DNA of 64,000 nt from CAIWHR01 sp963713275 (GCA_963713275.1 CAVQLG010000013.1:245984-309983); one strand, 5' to 3'; shown: positions 18,180 to 27,591, numbered from the stretch's first letter. Notes: generated from the letters alone by a model not told the origin. Translations and numbers: made by a program.

Positions 18180-19348
18180 CCTCCGGCCCTCCCCTTCAGC
18201 CTGGGATCGAGCGCGTCGCGCAACGCGTCGGTGAGCAGGCTGAAGGCGGTGACCAGGATCGCCATCGCCGTGCCCGCCGCCGCGAGCTGCCACCACTTGC
18301 CGAGGATGAGCTCGGTCTGCGCCTCGTTCAGCATCGAACCCCACGACACGACGTCGACGGGAACGCCGAAGCCCAGGAACGACAGGATCACCTCCGCCTT
18401 GATGAACGCGACGACGAGGATCGACAACTGCACCAGCACCACGTGACTGACGTTGGGGAAGATGTGCCGGAACATCCTGCGGCCGTGCGACGCGCCGATC
18501 GCGTCGGCCGCCCGCACGTACTCGCGCCCCTTGTGCTTCATGTATTCGCCCCGCACGAGGCGAAAGATCCCGGTCCAGCCGGTGAGCCCGAGGATGAGGA
18601 TGATCGTCAGCGTGCCCTTCCGCTGCAACACCGCGGCAACGGCGAGGATCAGCAGCAGGTAGGGGATCGAACTCATCGCGCTGTAGAGCCCATTGAAGCC
18701 GCCGTCGACCCAGCGGCCGAAATACCCCGCCAGCGCGCCGAACAGCGTGCCGAGAAACGCCGCGACCAGCGCGGCGGCGACGCCGACGAGGACCGACGTC
18801 TGCGCTCCCTTGATCGTCTTCTTGAGCACGTCGCGCCCCCACTTGTCGCCGCCCAGCGGCAGCGTCGCCGCGCGCGCGGCGGTTCCGGTCGCGGCAGCGC
18901 CGCCCGCGGCGGCGTCCTTGCGGATCGCAGCCATGACGTCGGCCAGCGGGTCGAGCGAATCATCCTCCTCGCCTGCCTTCGCACCCGCGCCCGACGCGGG
19001 CGGCGCGGCGTTCGCTGCCATGTCCGGCCGGCGGCCCGGCCGCGGGGCGGCGACGCCGGCAGTGCCGGTCGTGGGCGCGGCGGAGCGTGGCACCGCAGGC
19101 GATCCCGCTGCGTCCTCGGCCGGGTCGGCGCCGACGAATGACGGCGGCGCGTAGTTGACGCCGACCTCGGCGGACCAGTCCGCCGCCAGCACGCCCGCGG
19201 CCGACAGCAGCACGACGAGGCAACACGCCGCCACGATGGCGAGCGCCACCATGCCGACGCGGTCGCTTCGCAGCCTGCGCCAGGCGAGCGCCCAGACGCC
19301 GGGGGACACCGCACGTGGCACCTCGCGCGTCATGGCGGCGTCGGTCAC
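18176..19348 (-). CDS. Peptide-type ABC transporter permease (DppC/OppC class)
   Basis: This is a 390-residue inner-membrane permease with the binding-protein-dependent transport domain in its C-terminal two thirds. The coupling motif EYVRAADAIGASHGRRMFRHIFPN is visible. Between the first membrane segment (about 35-55) and the transport core lies an unusual Pro/Ala/Gly-rich stretch of about 100 residues. OppC proteins normally have a short loop there, so this is a large periplasmic insertion. The GTG start overlaps the upstream permease stop (GTGA). Confidence 0.92.
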   Translation of the reverse strand: MTDAAMTREVPRAVSPGVWALAWRRLRSDRVGMVALAIVAACCLVVLLSAAGVLAADWSAEVGVNYAPPSFVGADPAEDAAGSPAVPRSAAPTTGTAGVAAPRPGRRPDMAANAAPPASGAGAKAGEEDDSLDPLADVMAAIRKDAAAGGAAATGTAARAATLPLGGDKWGRDVLKKTIKGAQTSVLVGVAAALVAAFLGTLFGALAGYFGRWVDGGFNGLYSAMSSIPYLLLILAVAAVLQRKGTLTIILILGLTGWTGIFRLVRGEYMKHKGREYVRAADAIGASHGRRMFRHIFPNVSHVVLVQLSILVVAFIKAEVILSFLGFGVPVDVVSWGSMLNEAQTELILGKWWQLAAAGTAMAILVTAFSLLTDALRDALDPRLKGRAGG

Positions 19349-20283
19349 CCGAGTTCAACCCGCGGATCGGCCGCCTTGTACATGAGGTCGGCCAGCAGGT
19401 TGGCGAGGACCGTCGCGAACGCGACGTAGACGGTGATCGCCTTGATCACCGGGAAGTCCGAGCGCTCGACGGCGAGGATCACCTCGCGTCCGATCCCCGG
19501 AATCGCGAAGAAGCGCTCGACCAGGAACGACCCCAGCAGCAGACCGGGCAGCGCCGCCATCAGGTGGGTGATGATGGGGATCGACGCGTTGCGCAGCACG
19601 TGCACCCACAGGATGCGATGCTCGGACAGGCCCTTCGCCCGCGCGGTGCGCACGTAGTCCTGGTCGATCTCGTCGAGGAAGAACGTCCGGTAGAGCCGGA
19701 GATTCGGCGCGATGCCGACGGCGAGACCGATCAGGATCGGCAGCGCGGCGTAGCGAAAGAGATTCTCGCCGAGGCCATGGCCCCAGCCCTGGACGGGAAA
19801 CCAGCCCAGCGTGTAGGCAAACACGTACTGGAACACGATGATGTAGACGAGGATCGAGATCGACAGGCCGACCGTGCAGGCGATCATCACGATCCGGTCG
19901 GTCAGCGACCCGCGCACGTAGGCGACGGCAAGCGCCAGCCCGATCGCGAGCAGCGTCTCCAGCGCCAGCAGGGGCACGAGCACCGTCAGCGAAGGCCCGA
20001 GCCGCGTGGCGAGGATGTGCGAGACCGGCTCGCCGGTGCTCCACGATGCGCCGAAGTCGGCGGCCGCGATCTCTTTGACGAAGATCCAGAGCTGCGTGCC
20101 GTACGGCTGGTCGACGCCCAGCTGGCGGCGAATGTTCTCGATCTCTTCCGGGCTCGTGATCTTGCCGGCGAGCACGTACGCGGGATCGCCGCCCACCCAG
20201 TTGAACAGCGCGAAGACGAGCAGCACGATCCCCGCGAGCGTCGGGATCATCTGCCACAGGCGCCGCAGGAGGTACGCCGTCAC
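19345..20283 (-). CDS. Peptide-type ABC transporter permease (DppB/OppB class)
   Basis: The 312-residue inner-membrane permease begins MTAYLLRRLWQMIPTLAGIVLLVF, the typical first helix of OppB/DppB proteins. It carries the coupling motif DYVRTARAKGLSEHRILWVHVLRNASIP and the family's closing PGIGREVILAVERSDFPVI region. The start is GTG 20283. It forms the translocation pore with the neighbouring DppC-type permease. Confidence 0.93.
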   Translation of the reverse strand: MTAYLLRRLWQMIPTLAGIVLLVFALFNWVGGDPAYVLAGKITSPEEIENIRRQLGVDQPYGTQLWIFVKEIAAADFGASWSTGEPVSHILATRLGPSLTVLVPLLALETLLAIGLALAVAYVRGSLTDRIVMIACTVGLSISILVYIIVFQYVFAYTLGWFPVQGWGHGLGENLFRYAALPILIGLAVGIAPNLRLYRTFFLDEIDQDYVRTARAKGLSEHRILWVHVLRNASIPIITHLMAALPGLLLGSFLVERFFAIPGIGREVILAVERSDFPVIKAITVYVAFATVLANLLADLMYKAADPRVELG

Positions 20284-20355
20284 GCGCTCGTCCCGCGCAA
20301 CGCCGCTCGTCCCCGGCTCCGAGCCGGCGTCGCGCCGAGGCCGGGACGACGGCGG

Positions 20356-22161
20356 TCAGCGGCCATCGCCGGCCAGATCGAGGTACTGCCAGTGCGCCTG
20401 CAGCAGCGGGTGCCGCCGGTAACCCTGCACGCGCTCGTGCAGCAGCGTGTTGCGATAGCGGCTGACCGTCAGACGCCACGGTGCGTAGGCCTCGAGGATG
20501 CGCGTCATCTGCGCGTACAGCCGGTCGCGCTGGGGCCCGGGCGGCAGGCGCCGCGACTGCTCGTAGAGGCGGTCGTACGCCGGAATCCGGGCACAGGCGT
20601 TGTTGCTCTGGAACGTGTTCGGCCCGTAGAGCAGCTGCATGAAGTTGTCGCCGTCCGGAGTGTCGGCGATCCATGAAGCGAGCGCGCTCTGCAGACGGCA
20701 GGCCTTCTCGGCCTTGCGCAGCTCGGAGAACGTCGCCTTGTGCACCTCGAGCCGGACGCCGACCCGCGCCAGCGTCTTGCGCCACAGCTCGTCCTGCGCC
20801 CGTCCGAGCGCGTCGGGCCGCGACGAGAGGCGAACGGCCAACGGACTGCCGTCGGGCAGCGTGCGCCAGCCGTCGCCGGCCTTGCGGTAGCCGAAGTAAT
20901 CGAGCAGGGCGTTGGCGGCGGCGGGGTCGAAGCGGACGTTGCTGCGCCAGTCGGCCCGGTGGCCGACGACGCCCGGCGGGATCGGAAAGCGGGCCTCGAT
21001 CGCCTGGCCGTTGCGCACGACGCGGATCTCGTCCTCGACGTTGTACGCCATGGCCAGCGCCCGGCGCAGCGCGATCTTCTCCCGGGTCAGTCCGCCGACC
21101 ACCGGGTCTTGCAGGTTCCAGTAGACGTAGTTGATCTCGGGCTCGACGATCCGCGACAGCCTGACCCCCTGCCCCGCAAGCTCCGGCCGCAGCCGGCCAC
21201 CGTCAAGCGCCTTGGGTGCCAGCGGCCCTTCGAGTCCCAGGATGTCGAGTTCGCGGTTGCGAAACGCGAGCCAGCGCCCCTGGTCCTCCTCCACGATGCT
21301 GATCTCGATGCGCCCGATGCGGGGCATCGACTTGCCTTTCATCTGCGCGATCAGCGCCTGGTCGGCCGGATCCGCGGAGGTGAAGTCCCAGACGTAGCCG
21401 CGGTACTCCGGGTTCGCCGCGAGCGAGATCCTCGCAGAGCGGACCCACCGGTCGAGGCGATAGGGACCGGTGCCCACCGGGTTGGCCAGCACCCGACCGC
21501 CGGCATCGGCGTAGGCCTCGACGACCTCGCGCGCCACGGCCGACGTCGGCGCGTGCGCGAGCACGTTGACGAGGCCATCGTCGGGGCTCGCGAGCCGCAG
21601 GCGCAGCGTGTAGCGGTCGCTCGCCTCCACCCCGGGAATCCGGCGGTCGTAGTCGAATCTGCCGTCGCGCTTCGCCTCGGCGACGACTTCGTCCAGGCCT
21701 TGGAACCTACCGGCGACCAGGAAGGCCCACGGCGAGCGTATCGCCGGGTCGACGAGGCGCTTGAGCGCGTAGGCGTAGTCGGCCGCGGTGAGTTCCCGCC
21801 GCGCGCCACGAAACGCGGGGTCGGCGGCGAAGTGGATGCCCGCACGCAGCCGGATCGTCCACGTCCGGCCGTCGTCGGTGATCTCGGGGAGCGCGCGGGC
21901 CGTGAGCGGCACGATACGCGCCGGCCGCGCGAGATAGTCGTAGGTGTAGAGCGTCTCGAAGATCGCCTGGACGAGCGTCAGCGAGTAGAGGTCGTGCACC
22001 GCCACCGGGTCGAAACCGCTCTCGGCCGCGGCAAAGGCCTCGCGCACCACCTTGTTCATGTCCGCCCCGGCGCGGCCGGGGGCCGGTATCACCGCGGCGC
22101 CGAGCGCCAGTGCGAGCGCCGTCAGCGCGCAGCGACGCGAGCGCCGGCGAGGCCGTGTCAC
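20356..22161 (-). CDS. Extracellular solute-binding protein of the peptide-type ABC transporter (family 5)
   Basis: This periplasmic receptor delivers its ligand to the two permeases downstream. The 601-residue form from GTG 22161 starts with an Arg-rich n-region and hydrophobic core (LTALALALGAAVIPAPGRAGA). The SBP_bac_5 fold then follows: LYSLTLVQAIFETLYTYDYL; a PEITDDGRTWTIRLRAGIHF strand; VGTGPYRL; and a late ADTPDGDNFMQLLYGPNT region. The open frame extends further upstream to 22773, but that part is antisense to the DUF2062 gene and not protein-like. Order SBP-permease-permease-dual ATPase makes a complete importer. Confidence 0.9.
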   Translation of the reverse strand: MTRPRRRSRRCALTALALALGAAVIPAPGRAGADMNKVVREAFAAAESGFDPVAVHDLYSLTLVQAIFETLYTYDYLARPARIVPLTARALPEITDDGRTWTIRLRAGIHFAADPAFRGARRELTAADYAYALKRLVDPAIRSPWAFLVAGRFQGLDEVVAEAKRDGRFDYDRRIPGVEASDRYTLRLRLASPDDGLVNVLAHAPTSAVAREVVEAYADAGGRVLANPVGTGPYRLDRWVRSARISLAANPEYRGYVWDFTSADPADQALIAQMKGKSMPRIGRIEISIVEEDQGRWLAFRNRELDILGLEGPLAPKALDGGRLRPELAGQGVRLSRIVEPEINYVYWNLQDPVVGGLTREKIALRRALAMAYNVEDEIRVVRNGQAIEARFPIPPGVVGHRADWRSNVRFDPAAANALLDYFGYRKAGDGWRTLPDGSPLAVRLSSRPDALGRAQDELWRKTLARVGVRLEVHKATFSELRKAEKACRLQSALASWIADTPDGDNFMQLLYGPNTFQSNNACARIPAYDRLYEQSRRLPPGPQRDRLYAQMTRILEAYAPWRLTVSRYRNTLLHERVQGYRRHPLLQAHWQYLDLAGDGR

Positions 22162-22516
22162 CGCTGTGGGTCCGCGGTGTCGCACCTGCAGCCACTCGGC
22201 GCGCCGGTGCCCTGCTCGCCGCGACCCGGGGGAACGCGCACGCCGCGGGCGCGGCGGCCCCCAGGGAACACGGGGGTCGGGCCGCTGTCCGACTCGCTTG
22301 AGCACAGCGGGGACGGCGCCGAGGAAGTGTGGCGCAAACCCCCGCACGGCGCGGGATGACGAACACGGGGCCGGTTCGCAAACCGCGCCGTGGTGCCGCG
22401 CGCGACGCGAACAGCGACCGCCGCGCGCCGATCCCGTGGCACCTCGCTCCCGCAATGCATCCGCCACTCCGACCCGAAGAACGACGCCGGTTAATGTACC
22501 ATCCGCATCCGACCCC
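22162..22516. other. Intergenic divergent region, 355 bp
   Basis: This lies between the divergent solute-binding-protein and DUF2062 genes. It should hold the promoters of both. I could not identify a convincing -35/-10 pair, repeat or small gene; the open frames here are antisense artefacts of high GC. Confidence 0.5.
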
Positions 22517-23065
22517 ATGCCACGCCACCTGATCCGCCGCCTCGCGGCACCGCTGCAGCCGGCCGTCGACCGGCTCACGTCGAGTCCGGCCGTGCGCCGG
22601 TTCGTCCCGGCGCTCACCAACCCCGGTCTGTGGCACCTCAACCGCCGCTCCACCGCGCGGGCGGTGGCCATCGGCCTCTTCTGCGGGTTGATCCCCGGCC
22701 CATTGCAGGTCGTCTCGGCCCTGGTCTTCTGCCTCTGGATCCGCTCGAACCTGCCGCTGACGGTCATCAGCACCTTCTACACCAATCCCCTGACCATCGC
22801 GCCGCTCTACCTCGTCGCCTACCAGTACGGCCGCCTGTTCTACCCCGATGCCGAAGCCGTTCCCCCGATGTTCGCGGTGCCCGCCAACGCCGGGCTCGCA
22901 GGCTACCTGCCCGCCCTCGTCGACTGGATGCTGGCCCTCGGCAAGCCGCTCGCCGTCGGACTGGTGCTGCTCGCCACGACACTCGCCGCACTCGGCTGGA
23001 TAGCGGTGCGCGTGGGGTGGCGCTGCCACGTCGTCCGCGCCTGGCGGCGGCGCGCGCACCGATGA
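22517..23065 (+). CDS. DUF2062 membrane protein
   Basis: The 182-residue protein has the DUF2062 signature: RAVAIGLFCGLIPGPLQVVSALVFC followed by STFYTNPLTIAPLYLVAYQYGR, and membrane segments near residues 48-70, 80-100 and 140-162. Its function is not established; homologues are common next to DNA-repair or envelope genes in Betaproteobacteria. I start at ATG 22517 (MPRHLIRR), because the longer frame reaches back into antisense sequence. The stop overlaps the alkA start by ATGA, so both are co-translated. Confidence 0.9.
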   Translation: MPRHLIRRLAAPLQPAVDRLTSSPAVRRFVPALTNPGLWHLNRRSTARAVAIGLFCGLIPGPLQVVSALVFCLWIRSNLPLTVISTFYTNPLTIAPLYLVAYQYGRLFYPDAEAVPPMFAVPANAGLAGYLPALVDWMLALGKPLAVGLVLLATTLAALGWIAVRVGWRCHVVRAWRRRAHR

Positions 23066-23706
23066 AACCCGCCTACTGGGACGAAGCGACGGCGGCGCTG
23101 TCGCGCGGAGATCCGGTGCTGAAGGCACTGATCGGCCGCTACCCCGACGTTCACCTGCAGCGTCGCAGCGACCCCTTCACGACGCTCGCGCGGGCGATCG
23201 TCGGCCAGCAGATCTCGGTCAAGGCGGCGGACACGATCTGGCAGCGGTTCGCGGTCGCCGTCGCACCGACGCGGGCGGCGCGCGCGTTTCCGAAAATCGC
23301 CCCCGCGGCGGTAGTGGACGCTCCCGTCGCGGCGCTGCGCGCCTGCGGCCTGTCGCAGCGCAAGTGCGAGTACCTCGCCGACCTCGCCGGCCATTTCGTG
23401 TCGGGACGGCTCGTGCCGCGGCAATGGCGGAAGATGGACGATGAAGCGCTGATCGCCGCGCTGGTCGACGTCAAGGGCATCGGCCGCTGGACGGCCGAGA
23501 TGTTCCTCATCTTTCACGAGCTGCGCCCCGACGTGCTGCCGGTCGACGACATCGGCCTGCAGCGCGCGGTCGCGCTGCACTACCAGCGCGGCGAACGTGT
23601 CGGCGCCGCGACGCTGCGCGAGATCGCGCTCCCGTGGCAGCCCTGGCGCAGCGTTGCCACCTGGTATCTGTGGCGCTCGCTCGACCCCGTGCCGGTCGAG
23701 TATTGA
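23062..23706 (+). CDS. DNA-3-methyladenine glycosylase II (AlkA-type)
   Basis: This enzyme removes alkylated purines from DNA as the first step of base-excision repair. The 214-residue protein has the helix-hairpin-helix-GPD architecture: IVGQQISVKAADTIW, the hairpin LVDVKGIGRWTAEMFLI, and the catalytic aspartate region LPVDDIGLQRAV. It ends PWRSVATWYLWRSLD, as in the family. It lacks the N-terminal AlkA domain and the Ada part, which is normal for the short betaproteobacterial form. It is coupled by ATGA to the DUF2062 gene. Confidence 0.92.
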   Translation: MKPAYWDEATAALSRGDPVLKALIGRYPDVHLQRRSDPFTTLARAIVGQQISVKAADTIWQRFAVAVAPTRAARAFPKIAPAAVVDAPVAALRACGLSQRKCEYLADLAGHFVSGRLVPRQWRKMDDEALIAALVDVKGIGRWTAEMFLIFHELRPDVLPVDDIGLQRAVALHYQRGERVGAATLREIALPWQPWRSVATWYLWRSLDPVPVEY

Positions 23707-23753
23707 GCGGCGCGAAGCGCGAAGGCACCCCGCCCTGCCCCTACAATCGCGCG

Positions 23754-24758
23754 ATGGAGCCGCCCGCAGCCCTGTGCACGTCGCCCGCCGCCCCTTACGC
23801 GGCGCTCACGCCCGATGTCGTGCTCGACGCGATCGACAGCTTGGGCTTCGCCACCGACGGCCGGCTGCAGGCGCTCAACAGCTTCGAGAACCGCGTCTAC
23901 ATGGTCTATCGTGAAGACGCGCCGCCGCTGGTGGCGAAGTTCTACCGCCCGGCGCGCTGGACCGACGAGGAGATCCGCGAGGAGCACGCGTTCGCGCTCG
24001 AACTCGCCGCCAGCGAGATTCCCGTGGTCGCGCCGCTCGGGCGCAACGGCGACACGCTGCACTGCCACCGCGGCTTCCGGTTCGCCGTGTACCCGAAACA
24101 GGGCGGTCGGGCGCCGGAGTTCGACCGCCTCGACACGCTGGAGTGGATGGGACGCTTCATCGCGCGCATCCACGTCGTCGGGGCGACGCGTCGCTTCGCC
24201 CGTCGTCCGGCGATCGGCGTCGAGAGCTTCGGCACCCGCCCGCGCGCGTGGCTGCTCGCGCATGCGTCGATCCCCGCCGACCTCCTGCCGGCGTGGGCGG
24301 CGGTGACCGAGCTCGCGCTGGCCGGCGTCGAGCACTGCTATCGGCGCGCCGGCGCGCCGGGCGAGCTGCGGCTGCACGGCGACTGCCATGCCGGCAACGT
24401 CCTGTGGACCGACGACGGCCCGCATTTCGTCGATTTCGACGACACGCGCAGCGGGCCCGCGATCCAGGACCTGTGGATGCTGCTGTCGGGGGATCGGTCC
24501 GAGATGACGCGACAGCTTCACGCCGTGCTGCGCGGCTACGAGGATTTCCGCGAGCTCGACCCGCGCGAGCTCCATCTCGTCGAGGCCCTGCGCACGCTGC
24601 GCCTCATCCACTACTCGGCGTGGCTGGCGCAACGCTGGGCCGACCCGGCGTTCCCGGCGGCATTCCCGTGGTTCGGCACGCAGCGTTACTGGCAGGACCG
24701 GATCCTGGAACTGCGCGAGCAAGTCGCGCTGATGGACGAGCCGCCGCTCGCCGCCTGA
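23754..24758 (+). CDS. srkA: Stress response serine/threonine kinase SrkA (YihE/RdoA family)
   Basis: SrkA is a cytoplasmic kinase with an aminoglycoside-phosphotransferase fold. In E. coli it protects against stress-induced and MazEF-linked death. The 334-residue protein has LNSFENRVYMV near the N-terminus, the catalytic loop LHGDCHAGNVLW and the metal-binding DFDDTRSGPAIQDLWM, all diagnostic. ATG 23754 gives the usual family length (about 330). The longer frame from 23634 would overlap alkA. A REP-like array follows the stop. Confidence 0.92.
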   Translation: MEPPAALCTSPAAPYAALTPDVVLDAIDSLGFATDGRLQALNSFENRVYMVYREDAPPLVAKFYRPARWTDEEIREEHAFALELAASEIPVVAPLGRNGDTLHCHRGFRFAVYPKQGGRAPEFDRLDTLEWMGRFIARIHVVGATRRFARRPAIGVESFGTRPRAWLLAHASIPADLLPAWAAVTELALAGVEHCYRRAGAPGELRLHGDCHAGNVLWTDDGPHFVDFDDTRSGPAIQDLWMLLSGDRSEMTRQLHAVLRGYEDFRELDPRELHLVEALRTLRLIHYSAWLAQRWADPAFPAAFPWFGTQRYWQDRILELREQVALMDEPPLAA

Positions 24759-24773
24759 TCTGCCGGCGCGCGC

Positions 24774-25112
24774 GTGGAAGCGACTTCAGTCGCGCTCGGC
24801 CGGCTCGGCTTACCCTTGTGGGAGCGACTTCAGTCGCGATCGGCCGGCTCGGCTTACCCTTGTGGCAGCGACTTCAGTCGCGATCGGCCGGCTCGGCTTA
24901 CCCTTGTGGCAGCGACTTGTCGCGATCGGCCGGCTCGGCTTACGCGACTTCAGTCGCGATCGGCCGGCTCGGCTTGCCCTTGTGGGAGCGACTTCAGTCG
25001 CGATCGGCCCGTTCGCTTCGGTTGGCGAAGCTGTTCTCGCAGCCTCGCATCGCGGCTGAAGCCGCTCCCACCAGGCTCGAGCGCCGCGCGTCGCGGCTAA
25101 AGCCGCTTCCCC
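24774..25112. repeat. Second REP-like array (44-bp units, then two inverted copies)
   Basis: Six forward copies of an AGCGACTTCAGTCGC hairpin start near 24774, 24817, 24861, 24905, 24942 and 24981. Intact units are 44 bp long, with a constant GGCCGGCTCGGCTTACCC spacer. Copy 4 lacks the TTCA loop and copy 5 is shortened. Two inverted copies follow (near 25049 and 25090) with the GCGGC/GCCGC stem of the 16-kb array. It lies between convergent srkA and lolD. The array explains why short open frames appear on both strands here. Confidence 0.88.
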
Positions 25113-25135
25113 ATCACTTGCGGCTGGCGCGGCGC

Positions 25136-25846
25136 CTACGCGGGCCAGGCGGCAGCGCTCGTTACCGGCTGCAGCACGCCGTCGACGAGGTGCAGCGTGC
25201 GGTCGGTGCGCGCGGCGAGCTCGGGGTCGTGGGTGACGATGACGAGGCTGGTGCCGACCGAGCGGTTGAGCTCGAGCATCAGATCGAAGACCGCGCCGGC
25301 GGTGTGACGGTCGAGATTGCCGGTGGGCTCGTCGGCGAGGACGCAGCGCGGCGAGGTGACCAGTGCGCGTGCGAGCGCGACGCGCTGCCGCTCGCCGCCG
25401 GACAGCTCGCCCGGGAGGTGGCGCAGGCGGTGCCCGAGGCCGACGCGCTCCAGCATGCGCGCCGCCTCCGCGTTCGCCGCACGCGGCCCGATGCGCCGCA
25501 CGACGAGCGGCATCGCGACGTTCTCCTGCGCGCTGAACTCCGGCAGCAAGTGGTGGAACTGGTAGATGAACCCCAGCGCCCGGTTGCGCACCTGCCCGCG
25601 CAGCGCCTCCGACAACGAGGCGAACGGCACGCCCTCGACGTCGACCTCCCCGCGCGTGGGGACGTCGAGCCCGCCCAGGAGGTGCAGCAGCGTGCTCTTG
25701 CCGGAACCCGAAACGCCGACGATGGCGACGCGCTCCCCGCGACCGATCGCGAGGTCGACCCCGGCGAGCACCGGAACGTCAAGCGGGCCGCTGTGGTAGG
25801 TCTTGACGAGCCCGCGGCAGGCGAGCACGGGAGCGCGCTCACTCAT
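25136..25846 (-). CDS. lolD: Lipoprotein-releasing system ATP-binding protein LolD
   Basis: LolD is the ATPase that drives extraction of lipoproteins from the inner membrane for transfer to LolA. The 236-residue protein has Walker A GVSGSGKSTL, the LolD-typical FIYQFHHLLPEFSAQENV after it, signature LSGGERQRVALAR and Walker B CVLADEPTGNLD. ATG 25846 was chosen as the start; the longer frame to 26071 is antisense to lolC. It overlaps the lolC stop by eight bases and so forms a tight lolC-lolD operon. Confidence 0.95.
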   Translation of the reverse strand: MSERAPVLACRGLVKTYHSGPLDVPVLAGVDLAIGRGERVAIVGVSGSGKSTLLHLLGGLDVPTRGEVDVEGVPFASLSEALRGQVRNRALGFIYQFHHLLPEFSAQENVAMPLVVRRIGPRAANAEAARMLERVGLGHRLRHLPGELSGGERQRVALARALVTSPRCVLADEPTGNLDRHTAGAVFDLMLELNRSVGTSLVIVTHDPELAARTDRTLHLVDGVLQPVTSAAAWPA

Positions 25847-27086
25847 AGCGCAACGCCTCGGCGGGATTGACGCGCGCCGCGCGCCACGCGGGGTACAGTG
25901 TCGCGCAAAGCGCGAGCAGGAGTGCGATGCCGGCGATTCCCACCACGTCGCTTCGCTGCAGGTCCGACGGCAGATCGCTGATGTAATAGACCGTCTTGTC
26001 GAGGAACTGGACGTTGAACAGGCGCTCGAGCGCCGGGACGACGACGTCGATGTTGAGCGCCAGCGCCACACCGCCGGCGACCCCGATGACCGTGCCGATG
26101 ACGCCGATCAGCGCGCCCTGGATGACGAAGATCGCCATGATCGACAGCGGCGACGCGCCGAGCGTGCGCAGGATCGCGATGTCGGCCTGCTTGTCGGTGA
26201 CGGTCATCACCTGCGCCGAGACGATGTTGAACGCGGCAACGGCGACGATGAGCGTCAGGATGATGAACATCATCCGCTTCTCGATCTGCACCGCGCGGAA
26301 GAAGTTCGCGTGCGAGAGCGTCCAGTCGCGCACCTCGACGGCGACGGGCATCGCGGCCGCGAGCTGCCGCGCGACCGCCGGGGCGGCGAAGAGGTCGTCG
26401 ATCTTCAGGCGCACACCCGTCACGCCGTCGATACGGTACAGCCGCGCCGCGTCGTCGATGTTGACGAGCGCGAGCCCGTTGTCGAACTCGTACATGCCGA
26501 TCTCGAACACACCGACGAGGCGGAACGTCTTCAACCGCGGCAGCGTCCCGGCCGCCGTGACGTTGCCCTGCGGAACCACGACGACCACCGGGTCGCCGAG
26601 GCGCAACCCGAGTGCGCGGGCGAGCTCGACGCCGAGCACGATGCCGAACTCCCCCGGCCGCAGCGCGTCGAGCGCGCCTGCCCGCATGTGCCGGCCGATG
26701 TCGGCGACCCGCTCCTCGGCGCCCGGGTCGACGCCCCGCACCAGCGCGCCGCGGTTGACTTCGCCCGCCGACAGCATCGCCTGCCCCAGCACGTAGGGCG
26801 CCGCGGCGCGGACCCGCGGCGCCTGCGCGGCGATCCGCATCACCGCTTCCGGATCGTCGAGCACCGGCAGGCCGCGGAGTTCGATGTGCGAGGCCACCGA
26901 GAGGATGCGGTTGCGCAGTTCCTCCTGGAAGCCGTTCATCACCGACAGCACGACGATCAGCGCCGCGACGCCGAGCGCGATCCCCGCCATCGACGTCGCC
27001 GAGATGAAGGGGATGAACCGGTTGCGTCCCGAGCCGCGGCGCGCGCGGGTGTAACGCAGGCCGATCGCGATCTCGTAGGGGGTCAC
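25839..27086 (-). CDS. lolC: Lipoprotein-releasing system permease LolC/LolE
   Basis: This inner-membrane permease binds mature lipoproteins. It starts at GTG 27086 with (M)TPYEIAIGLRYTRARR, which aligns with canonical LolC starts and gives the typical 415 residues. The frame extends to 27194, but that extra part has no family resemblance. Features: a first membrane helix at SMAGIALGVAALIVVLSVMNGF, a large periplasmic MacB-like domain, and three C-terminal helices (FIILTLIVAVAAFNIVSAQ etc.). It is encoded directly upstream of lolD. No second permease is present, so one subunit type may serve as homodimer or lolE lies elsewhere. Confidence 0.93.
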   Translation of the reverse strand: MTPYEIAIGLRYTRARRGSGRNRFIPFISATSMAGIALGVAALIVVLSVMNGFQEELRNRILSVASHIELRGLPVLDDPEAVMRIAAQAPRVRAAAPYVLGQAMLSAGEVNRGALVRGVDPGAEERVADIGRHMRAGALDALRPGEFGIVLGVELARALGLRLGDPVVVVVPQGNVTAAGTLPRLKTFRLVGVFEIGMYEFDNGLALVNIDDAARLYRIDGVTGVRLKIDDLFAAPAVARQLAAAMPVAVEVRDWTLSHANFFRAVQIEKRMMFIILTLIVAVAAFNIVSAQVMTVTDKQADIAILRTLGASPLSIMAIFVIQGALIGVIGTVIGVAGGVALALNIDVVVPALERLFNVQFLDKTVYYISDLPSDLQRSDVVGIAGIALLLALCATLYPAWRAARVNPAEALRYE

Positions 27087-27190
27087 GGCGCCGAAGTCAG
27101 GCGGCAGTGCAAGGCGCAGCGCGCGCCCCGGTCCGCCGCGGGCGGGCCGGGCGTTGCGCAGCCCCGCCTCCGTCCCGCGCGCGGGCCGAC

Positions 27191-27484
27191 TCATGCTTCC
27201 CAGTCGATCGCGTGCCGGGCGCAGAGCAGCGGGCCGATCACCTTCTTGACTTCGACGTGCAGCGGATGCTGCTGGTAGCCGTCGAGCGCCGCCCGGTCGG
27301 TGAACTCCGTGTAGAGCACGAGGTCGTGCGCCTCGGGATCGTAGCCGATGTCGATGCCGCTCTCGATGGCGAGCAGGCCGGGGATGCGGCCGCGCATCGA
27401 TTCGAGTTGGGCCTTGACGATCGCCGCGTGCTGCGCCTTGCTTGCGGGATCCTTGATCTTCCAGACGACGACGTGCTTGAGCAT
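27191..27484 (-). CDS. Dabb-family (dimeric alpha/beta barrel) protein
   Basis: The 97-residue protein MLKHVVVWKIKD...GIDIGYDPEAHDLVLYTEFTDRAALDGYQQHPLH matches the stress-responsive A/B barrel (Dabb) domain, a small ferredoxin-like fold that dimerises. Biochemical role is unknown for most bacterial members. It lies upstream of the lolC-lolD operon on the same strand, 104 bp before the chosen lolC start. Confidence 0.88.
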   Translation of the reverse strand: MLKHVVVWKIKDPASKAQHAAIVKAQLESMRGRIPGLLAIESGIDIGYDPEAHDLVLYTEFTDRAALDGYQQHPLHVEVKKVIGPLLCARHAIDWEA

Positions 27485-27591
27485 CGGACGGGAACGGACG
27501 CGGAAGTTGCGAAGCCGCGATTATCGCATGCTAATCTTGCGTCCTGCCCCGGCGCGCGCCTGCTCGCGCCCTGCCAACACCCACGCGCCCG

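Noticed and set aside
24774..25112. CRISPR-like repeated units at 25 kb
   Set aside because: Spacers between the hairpins are the same sequence each time, and no cas genes are near.
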